Origin: Congeria kusceri
Taxonomy: Eukaryota; Mollusca; Bivalvia; Myida; Dreissenidae
Assembly (NCBI GenBank): GCA_027627225.1
Contig: CM051025.1
Span: 50,714,181-50,778,180 of the forward strand
Length of the DNA stretch: 64,000 bases
Direction of reading: 5' to 3'
The notes under the pieces are model-generated. The model saw only the letters and a program-made list of their open reading frames with translations. It made no database searches and had not been told where the DNA came from. This document shows, piece after piece, positions 27,601 to 39,167 of the stretch. Every line of letters begins with the position of its first letter. Positions within the stretch are counted from its first letter, which is position 1. The translations under genes were made by a program, and so were the position numbers.

Positions 27601-30600
27601 ATAGAGACGCAACTGAATAAAATTCGTTATCAATATAACTGAAACCTAAACCGTCAGCTACCTGCTGTCTGGGATTGTTTGGCGAGAGACCCGTGCGCTG
27701 GTCATAGCGGGAGCGCAAAACCGGCATCTCAACGTTGCCTTTATTTTCCGGGTCAAAATGCGGCGTCACTGAGCTCTTCACGGGGATGTTGAAGAACTCA
27801 CGCGGACACCCGGGTGTCTGCGCGTCGAGAATCTCCTCGACTACTTGCTGACCTGTGAAACGGGAATTAAATACCAAACATGGGTCTTGAAAGATAAAAA
27901 CTGATATCTACACATTTCCCTTCAATTTTTGCATGAGCATGCAAAAAACAACCACAGCTCCACATAATACTAATGGGTCAGGAAGTTAAATCTATTACGC
28001 GATCATGTAATATGAAAAACTCATTGGCCATGCCACATCTGTGTCGCTTTAGAAATGCGTTTTCAAGTGAAAGAAAATTACATCTGAGGCGTGTCGTGGG
28101 AAAACCAGGCTTAATGCGAGTGCGTAAAGTGTCGTTCCGAATCAGCCTGTGTAGTCCGCACAGGCTGATCCAGAACGGCACATTTCACTTTTATCGTATT
28201 TTCTGTTTCAAAGAATTCGCCTTAAAACTTAAATCCACTGTAGGCGGAAAGTGCCGGCCCGGATCAGTCGGTGCGGACTGCACAGGTTGATCCGGGACGA
28301 CACTTTACGCACTTGCATTAAGCCTGGTTTTCCCACGACATGCCTCATTTACGTGTTTATCAAAGTTTAATTTATTTTATTTATCTAAGTTTTCCGTCGA
28401 CATGCGCTCCAGTGCACTTTTTGAATTACTTGCTATCGAAAATTAGTACTCCGGTCCGGGTCTTTCTAAAAAAACACCAGTTCTGGTTCTACTAAGGAAA
28501 CGGACTCGAATATGTCTCAAGAAGCTTCTGGCTTTTGACACTATCGAGCTTAAATATATATGTTTTAAACACGCCAAGACTGAACTCTAATCCTCACCAA
28601 AGAAGACGAGAAAGGCCGTCCTGTTCCTGACGGAGCCGAGCCCTCCGGGACCACGGTGCCCCGCCCTGCTGATTTCGAAGGGGTTGGGCCGGTCCTGGCC
28701 CGAGGGCATGTACACTCCGTCACTGTACGCCACTGGGCTCTTCCGCAGTAGGTGCGAGTCTGTGGGGTAGAAGCAGATATGGGACTGGGGCGAAAAACAA
28801 AGAAAATAGTACATGTATTTGGAGTTCATGTGTCATGTATATTATTTATACAAGACATAGTAAGTGCGTATCATGTGGAAATAAGCAGATTGGACTGAGA
28901 CAGTACAAAGAAAAAATATTTTGGGATAAAAAACTTCATTTTTTAACATCTAGAAAGACGACATTGTGTTGCAAAGTAAAGGCAATTATGAAACTGCGAA
29001 CATATAAAGAAAAACAACAAACTCAATTAATAGCATATTATTTTGAGAATGAAAACTTCTTTGTTTGAACATTTACGGAAGATGACCGGTCGTTGCGAAG
29101 TCATTGCTGTTTGTGGTCGATGTGGTCCCGTGACGGAAGCCCCTCCATTTTCATAAGGATAACCGGCCCACGGTTCTTATTTCATCAATCAAAATTATTA
29201 TTTTAAAATTAATGTTACACCACAATACATTATTTATCGTGATTAGAATGCTTATTCAAAATGTAATACTAGTTTTATTGGTTGCAATTAGTTAAGACCA
29301 CAGCGAGCTTAAGCCTTTCCTGTTATAACATGCTTATACATTGTCGATAAATCGTGGCCTGATATATGATACCTTTTTTTCATTTTATCTCGCGAACCGA
29401 CACTCATGACCAATCGGTGATGAATATATAAGTATTACTTATACTATTCCCATATTGACATTACCTCCCGAAAGGCGTTACAAAATAGGCTGAAAAGTGA
29501 ATACGTAAGTTTACAACGGATTAATGTTGCAACGCTTCGCGAGTTTTATATTGATTTAAGAAATTGCCTACCTTAAAGGACTATGTCAGCAAAACAAATG
29601 CCTTCCTATTGCACAATAAACTATATTATATGATAGAAATGGACTATACTAAGACATCTGTATTTAATAATTTATAAAATAATATAATAGACGATAAGAT
29701 ATTTGATAAAAACAAATTAGCAATAAATTTAAACAAGAGGGCCACGATGGCCCTAGGTCGCTCACCTGATATCTATGTAAGAAGTTTCATTAAAATATCT
29801 CAATACGTTCTCAAGTTATTAAGCGAAAACTGTTTTTCTATTTTTAGTAACAGTGATCTTGACCTTGACCCCACCCACCACATACGTATAGCAAGCTCTC
29901 GATATTAGGTACCCACGTATGGAGTTTCATTAAAATATCTCAATGCGTTCTTAAAGACGATCGCAACAATTTCCTTCACTTTTTTCCAAAGACAGATTTT
30001 CTTAAAACTTGGCACAAACATGCATAACTGTATCCTAAAACTAAAACAGTCTTAAAAAATAGGGGTCACCGGCCTTTTTCCGGAAATATTGAATTTTGAA
30101 TACGGTACCTGTAGAAGCCTTTTCTCAGTTTGTGTTACTTAGAATGTTGAATAATATAAAGCGTTTATATTCAAACAAAGATGGAGATTTTTTTATGCAT
30201 CTTTTCTTACATGTATCGTTTGGTAATATACATGTGCAGTTTAATGATAAAACGCGCTTTATCTACAGTTATCATTAACCAAATGACTCGTAATGGACGC
30301 TTAACGAGGAATTTTGAATTAAATTTGCCAGTGAATACATCAATAATTTATCAAATATACGAATATATTTTGTTCCAAACAACAAATGTTGTTAAAAGAT
30401 CCCAAATACATGCGTCATTGTATACTGAAACTAAAACAGTCTTAAAAAATAGGGGTCATCGGCCTTGTTCCGGAAATATTGGGTTTTGAATACGGTACCT
30501 GTCGGATTTTTATCAATGTTTTAAGTATATAGGATAGTTATTTTTCACACAAGGTTATGGTTCTTTCAATTGATATGTTTGTACATGCTTTGTTTGGCAA

Positions 30601-33600
30601 TATACATGTGTATGTTGATAATAAAAACGTTTTACCTACATTTACTGCTTAAATAATGAATTTGAATGGACATTTACGTGGTTCGAATGGGAACTAATAA
30701 TGCTTTCTGAAACTTCAATTTTATTAAGTGCATATTTTGTTAAAAATGACAGATTTTCTTAAAATTGCCCACATTACATGCACCAATGTATGCTAACACC
30801 AAAACATTAATAAAAAGAATGGGTCACCGAACTTGTTTGGGGAATATTGGATTTCATATAGGGCACCAGTGTAGCCTTTTTCTATTTCGTTTTAACATAC
30901 ATAAACAACGTATCAATAGAAAGAAGATATTTAATGGATCATTTCTGAACTAAATTTGTTTGGAAATACATTGCATAGTGTGTTTTTGATTATTATATAT
31001 GCTTTATGAACTTTTACTATTAAAAATATATATTAATGGACATAAGAGATGAAATTAGTATATTGTAACCTATAGGTTAGAAACCAGTCAGTCCAATTCC
31101 CATAGGGTCCCATTATAAAACGGCAAACTTTCCAAGCATTTTTCTAGCATTTTGTTTATTTCAGATTGTGCAAGCCTGGTATCAATTTAAAGATCAATCT
31201 GTCCTCTTCCAAAATTTGCAATAAAAATGATATGTCATGTTATAAAAATAATATGTTACTTCTAAGAAAATGCATCTCACTTGAATGCAGGCACCGGTAG
31301 AAAACAGGGTTTCGGCAGTCATATTTCGACAAAAGCCCCATACCACAGTAAACACACCTCAAAAGTTCACAATTCAAGTTAGCCTCCAATGAAATGCACC
31401 AAAATGTTGCAGACACGCATAGGATAATAGAAATAATCACAAAAGGCATGACTGATATACCTAAATGGCTTTTATGCCAGAAGAGAAGAGGAACTCTTTA
31501 GCAATAGGCACTACTTTTGAATGGACCACGGAGGGATACACAATAATTTACTGGTATCTAACCTTAAAGAAAACTCAACATTTTGCTATCATGAAAAAAA
31601 TACTCTTCTACATCATTATTAACCTACTTGTGCCACAAATGCAAAATTTAAGGTCGATCCGCTAAGTAGAAATGGTCCAAAAAAGCATTTGAGAATGACA
31701 CATGATAAGCCATCTGGCTTGCGCTTCAGTACTTGGATTGTATGGGGAGCGTGACCTAAAATTCGCACCTAAATCACATAAACCAGTCAAAATACCAGTT
31801 CATTTAGACTTATTTTAATGCAATGGACAGTAATAAGGTATAAAACGTGTAATATTCGCGTATAACATGATTCGATGTGCTGTGATCTGCATAAGGCGAG
31901 TTTCCGTACTTTTTTTCCATTTTTTTTTAACCGAAAAAAAACAGGTTTCGCTTTAAAAAGTGTTGATAACGTGTCAGTTACAATAGTATACACATTTATT
32001 TGCGTGAAAAGTAATAAACGCAATGAAATAACACAGTTACGTGGTAATTTTATGTATAAGTGGACCCTAAAGGGCCATCCCTGGTTTTCTTAAAGAAAAC
32101 TCAACATTTTGCTATCATTATTAACCTACTTGTACCGCAAATGCGAAATTTCAGGTCGATCCGCTAAGTAGAAATGCCCCCAAAACGCATTTGAGAATGA
32201 CACATGATGAGCCATCTGGCTTGCGCTTCAGTACTTGGATTGTATGGGGAGCGTGAACTAAAATTCGCACCTAAATCACATAAACCAGTCAAAATACCAG
32301 TTCATTTAGACTTATTTTAATGCAATGGACAGTAATAAGGTATAAAACGTGTAATATTCGCGTATATCATGATTCGATGTGCTGTGAGCTGCATAAGGCG
32401 AGTGTCCGTACTTTTTTTCTTTTTTTTACCCGAAAAAAAACAGCTTTCGCTTTAAAAAGTGTTGATAACGTGTCAGTTACGATATTATTGATATTTATTT
32501 CCGTGAAAAGTAATAAACGCAATGAAATAACACAGTTACATGGTGATTTTATGTATAAGTGGACCCTAAAGGGCCGGTCCCTGGTTTTCTTAACGGTTAG
32601 AAACCAGTAAATCCAATTCCCATAGGGTCCCATTATAAACGGCAAACTTTCCAAGCATTTTTCTGGCATTTTCTTTATTTCAGATTGTGCAAGCCTGGTA
32701 TCAATTTTAAGACCAATCTGTCCTGTTCCAAACTTTGCAATAAAAATGATATGTCATGTTACTTCTAAGAAAATGCATCTCACTTGAATGCAGGCACCGG
32801 TAGAAAACAGGGTTTCGGCAGTCATATTTCGACAAAAGCCCCATACCACAGTAAACACACCCCAAAAGTTCACAATTCAAGTTAGCCTCCAATGAAATGC
32901 ACCAAAATGTTGCCAGAAGAGAAGAGGAACTCTTTAGCAATAGGCACTACTTTTGAATGGACCACGGAGGGATGCACAATGATTTACTGGTATCTAACCG
33001 ATATACAATAAAGCAAAAATGAAGCAAAAGGAGAAATTAACACAATTATTTTCTTTTTGTTGCCAACGTCTTTAAGTTATTGAGCGTAAACCGTTTTTCA
33101 ACTTTTAATAACAGTGACCTTGACCCCACCCACCCCATAAGCAAACCTAAGTGTGGTTTCGATATAAGATATGTGTATTAAGTTTCATTAAAATATCGCA
33201 AAGTGTTCTCAAGTTATTGAGCGGAAACCGCTTTTCTATTTTCAGTAACGGTGACCTTGACCCCACCCACCTCATATGCAATACCAAGCAATGTCTCGAT
33301 ATAAGGTATTTATGTATTAAGTTTCATTAAAATATCTCAACGCGTTCTCAAGATATTGAGCGGAAACCGTTTTTTGCACTTTTAGTAATAGTGACCTTGA
33401 CCTTGAACCCTCCCACCCCATATGCAATCCCATGCGAGGTGTCGATATAAGGTATCTATGTATTAAGTTCCATTAAAATATCTCAATGCGTTCTAAAGTT
33501 ATTGAGCGGAAACCGGTTATCTATTTTTAGTAACAGAAAGTCCCAAACAATCAAGTTCATATGGGCCTCCGATACAAAGCCCACATGGGTCCCAGTAAGA

Positions 33601-36600
33601 GAGCCCAAAAGGGTTCTCAACAAGTAGGCCCATATAGGTCACAAAGGGCAAGCCCATATGGGTCCCCATGAGAAAGCTCACGTGTGTTTTCAACAAGCAG
33701 CCCCCTATGGGTCCCAGCAAGTAGGCCTATATGGGCCCAATATGGGAAATACCTGAGCAAACATACCATATGGCCCCATGTGGAACCCATATATTTTTCT
33801 GCCTATATCGGGCCCATATTGGACCAATCAGGCAAGCCCACAGGGGTTCCTTGCAAGTATGCCCATATGGGTTCCGGTAAGCTATCAGACGTGGGCCTGA
33901 TTAGGGCTATATTTGGGCTGATCTTCCACACGGCCCCATGTGGGACCAATAGACATCGTGTTGCCCATATTAAACCCACTTGGGTCGCAGGCATGCAAGT
34001 TCATATATGTCCCAGCAATAAAGCCCAAATGGGTTTCCAACTAGTAAGCCCAAATTGGTCCTATCACGAAAACTTATATATACAATGTTACATACCAAAT
34101 ACGAAACCTCTGGGCAGTTTCAGAGGAGAAGATTTTTAAAGTCATTTTGCTAGTTAAGTCTACATAAACCATGTGAGCCACATGGTGTGGCCAGTTCTGA
34201 CCCCAGGGGCATCATTTGAACAATGTTTGTAGAAGACTACTCAACAATGTAACATGCCAAATATGAAACCTCTAGGCCTTGAGGTTTCAGAGAAGATTTT
34301 TAAAGTCATTCTGCTATTTAAGTCTATATAAACCATGTGACCCCCGGGTTGTGCCCAGCTTTGACCCCAGGGGCATCATTTGAACAATCTTTGTAGAGGA
34401 CCACTACACATTGATACATACAAAATATTACAGTATCCGCCCTACGTTTGGCATCTTAAGCAGCAATATTATGAAATTTATTGACGATCAATAAAAATAT
34501 ATTCCACACATAGCATTTCCAGTTATGTTTAAAAAAATGTGCGGTTGCAGTTTTTGAACAAAATACTAAATTAATATGCCACTCGAATGGGATGGTGTAT
34601 TTCTGTTATGACAGGGCACTCGTCTTTATTTCGTGAAAATCGGTTCAGAATTAATAAAGAAATTATAAATAATGTTACCTGAAGCGAGGGATTATTTCGG
34701 TGGAATGACCCACACAGAACAAAATAGATCACGTGGTACAGGCACCGTTAAATATGTGTCACGACATGATTAGATGGTCACAAGGGCGTCGGCAATGGGG
34801 CGGTAGGGGCGGAGGCCGCTGCCCCAATATTTCGGCAAGTGATCGTCATGTATAAATTCCGCCGCCCCTACTTGGAAATTGAAAAATCGCGCCTCCTTTG
34901 TTGTTTAAAGTCGGTTGATGTTCCGCGTGGTCAATTAAATGACCATCCATCATGCTGGCCCCTAATCCGTGTCAATCAACGGCCCATGTGTCATAAATGA
35001 CACTGATAATGACTGGTACAGATTGGCGCCTCTATGTTTCTCGTAGAGGCCACTTATTAAAGTAGACGGTAAGAGTTATAAACAATATACAGACATCTTT
35101 GTTGGCAATTTTAAACGAGGATTTAAAAAACACGCATATGATATTAATAATTCTAAAACACCTATAACTCAAATCTTAAAATCGAATTTCAAGAAGACAG
35201 AATTCATGTCCCATTTTGCTATTGTCATTAAACATGAATATACCCACCGAATCATCCAGCTAAGTTCAACGTTCGTTCGGAAAGAAACATCCCGAGTTGT
35301 AACATTCATTAAACCCTCAGAAAGTGGTTTCCAACTTACAAACTTATGTTAATATTTCATAGACTGGTATTATAATTGTGTGGATGTACCGGTATTCCAT
35401 ATTTTGTATCATAAAGTGTTTTCTGTGCATCTGACAATTCTTGAGATTGTTTACCAGTTTATACATGCGATTGTTAATTATCTAATTAATAAATTGCACC
35501 AATAAAATTAATGGCCATAATGCATGTGCGTAAAGTGTCGTCCCGGATCAGCCTGTGCAGTCCGCACAGTCTAATCCAGGACTGCACTTTCCGCTTTTAT
35601 GGTATTTTCTGTTTCAAGGAAGTCTCTTCAAAACATAAATCCACTGTAGGCGGAAAGTGCTGACTGCACAGGCTGATCCGGGACGGCACTTTACGAACAT
35701 GCATTAAGCCCGGTTTTCCCACGACGCACCTCATATATTCTTGTAGTTATTGTGTCCAAATTAATTCCTGAAAACAGTTCCTGGAATAGTCTAAAATGTG
35801 ATGTTACACTCATTGAAATGCAGATAAAAAGTATAAATCTGGAAGCCACTTCACCGCCCAGGTTAAATCGCGTGGGTTTCTCGTTTAAATATTTAATATA
35901 AAACAACAACACCAAACGATACTTTTTGATTGGGGCATTTGCACTGTGCCCCTTAAGTGACAGAACACATTTGGATGCTTTTTCTTTCGTAATAGCAAAA
36001 TGTATTTCGCAAAAACGCAACATTACTTCGTTAAATCGTAATTTAATTTAATTTAATTTATTGTATTTTTTACAAGACGCAATATCATTTCGTTTTAACA
36101 CAAAAAAACACTACGTTTTACGAAATACTATTACGTTTAAACGAAATGTTATTTGCGTTTTTACGAAATAATATTTCGTTTGTTCGAAATACTGTTCGTA
36201 ATTACGAAATAAACAAAAAGCATTTTTTTTATTATGGATGTGTATGATATCACTTTAGGAACACCACGTACATTTTAGAGTGATAACATGCATTTAAATT
36301 TAGCATACACATGTATATCTAATACTTGTTTTAATTTTGAAACTGGATCTGTATCAACAAAGTCGTGCTTAGGTGCCGTTTTGTTTAATATTGCATGCAC
36401 CATATGCATAAGAAAAATCACAATTAGTATTATATACATATTTGCGATGTCCTCAAATGGTGTGGGGAACATATTGGCATTAAATTACAATGTTCAAAAA
36501 CTAGTACAAGAGTGTTTGTGTTGAGATTAAAAAGCTCAATTATGTGACGTAGGCTACGTTAATATACAAGAGGTGTGAAAGCAACCGCCAGTCGGCAATT

Positions 36601-39108
36601 CGTATAATCGCATCTTTTTCACACGTATTTAATTGTTACCGTACTTTAATAATTGTTTGTATAATTGCATTTCCCGTATAGGCGCGATTCGTATAATCGG
36701 ACTGTTTTTACATTGAATAAGAAGGCAAAACGACGGGACCGACGCACTTGTTCGTAGTACACCCGCGTTATTTCGTATAATCGCTATCCGCATAATCGCG
36801 ATCCCACTGTACTTCATGTACGAGTAGTGTAAAAGCGGTATCGGTTTTCCCATGTATGGAAACATTATTGCTTCGATGAAGCAAATTGGAAGTGACTCAT
36901 TTCAGACCTCAATATGAATGTATCAAAAAACACTTCCACGCATCAATTACCTAAGTGTTTAAATGTCTTCCTCGTCTGAATTGTGTAATTATATACCGCC
37001 ACCTCAGGATTACAAGGGCCTATCTAACATATGTAAAAGAAGCAGATAGGCCCTTGTAATGCTAAGGTGGCGATACAAACTTCTTACCCATTCAGCCTAG
37101 GTGCATGTAATGCCTTCTGTAAAGAGAAGTGTGCACACATTATACTGATTTGAAATGGTTGGATACACACTTCAAAACACATCCGAATCATTTTGATTTT
37201 TAAATACAAATTAAATCAAGAAGAAGAAAACATTGGCACTGACACTGGCACTCGATCCTCTGCCGTCTCGGTCATTAAGAAAACCAATGCGCCGCATACG
37301 GCTTTACTACTGGCGTGTATAAACTAAATGAGGCGTGTCGTGGGAAAACCAGGCTTAATGCAAGTGCAGTCCGCACAGTTTAATCCTTGACGACACTTTC
37401 CGCCTACAGGGGATTTATGATTAGAAGATACTTACTTGAAACAGAAAATACCATAAAAGCGGAAAGTGCCGTCCCGAATTAGCCTGTGCAAAATAGAATC
37501 TCATTCTTCACACATCGCAATCTCATTCTTCACATTTTCTGTGAAATGTGTGATCGAGTCCAGTTTTTGATATGCACTCAAATCATATTATTCACAAATG
37601 AAAAAAGTCTTCAAATTTTAAAAAAAGTGATTTTTTAAAATCATAATCCTATTTTTCACAATGTATGTGCCCGAAAAACAAACGGGATGATTTACGGTAC
37701 GTTACACTATGCATGGTATGGGACGATATGGTACGGCTCGGCACCAGACGGTTAAGTATGGTACGACTTGGTATGGTATGACATGGTATGGCGTGGTATG
37801 TCATGGCATGGCATGGCATGTACGGTATGGTTTGTAATGCTATGGTATGGAAATGTACGGTACGGTACAATACGGTACGGTACGGTGCGGTGCGGTGCGG
37901 TACGGTACGGTGATGTACGGTTAGGTACGGTACGGTACGATACGGTAAGGAACGATATGGTACCGTACGAAACGATACGGGAGGTACGGTACGCTACGCA
38001 ACTGTACTGTCCAAACATACTTACGAACATGTGCGGAGGTTCTAATAAGATCATTATTTTATCGTCCGTGTTTACGCATATTCTAGTTCGGGCGGACATA
38101 TGCATAGAAATTTTGGTTTTAATTTTCAAAAATAGGTTAATTGGTTAACATCCCAATAAAAAGATGTACGTTCGTATAAACGTACGCGAGTACATATACA
38201 TTTCTATCTCCTAATTCGACAGTACAAACGTATTGACAAACGATTAAGCGCATGCACACATAAGTAGCTCCTAAATACGCGGTGCAAATGGTCACCGCAT
38301 ACTGCTTAAATAAAATTGCTGAAATAAAATTGGAATGCACAGTATATTTCGTGGAAAAATCGTTAAACAGACACGATATATGCGTAATTAAATCAAATAT
38401 TTAGCAATCCATATACTCTATAATAAACCACAAGATGCACGGAACAAAATACGATTTAAGCCACATATGAACGTTCAATTTTAGTAAAATAGTGCTAACA
38501 AGGTGTAGATCTCGGTCAAAAACAAGTACTGAATGACACGCATTATTCGCATATAAACCTTAAGTTTCAATATAAAGTTTTTAGTTCCAAACGTATTTTT
38601 TCACCAAAAACACAGTGATAAGATCACAGTAACTTAAATGAGCTTCTATCACACGAATTATAGCCAAAATGGAAAAGAAATCTGAACATATATCTGAAAA
38701 TTCACTTCATTAATAAAGGCCATAGACACTTTTTGACTTCGTCTATGACGTAGGACGAAATTCAGGAAAATGTGTTGTAAGAATATAAGTAGCGATATCC
38801 ACTGTGTTCCGTAGAACTAAAATAATTGTAATATAATGATGAAAACCCGGAGAAATAAACATTTTCTTGCACTGCACTATGTTTTTTTGTCCGTAAGTAT
38901 GCGGTGCTCATCCATTCATTATGAAAGTAACGTAGTTGTATTACATCAGTATACGGTGACCATATACACCGTGAAATTGGGCTTAGTTTCTCATATTGAT
39001 GACAATACTGATGATGACGTTAAGTATAATGATAATAATGGTGATGACGGAAATAATTATGATGACGATGATGATGATGATGATGATGACGATGGTGACG
39101 ATGGTGAC

Positions 39109-39167
<59 letters not shown>

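Noticed and set aside
37752..38148. Two opposing ~125-codon frames rich in YRTVPY / WYGNVRYG
   Set aside because: Artefact of the GGTAC/GGTAT pentamer array, which is open on both strands.
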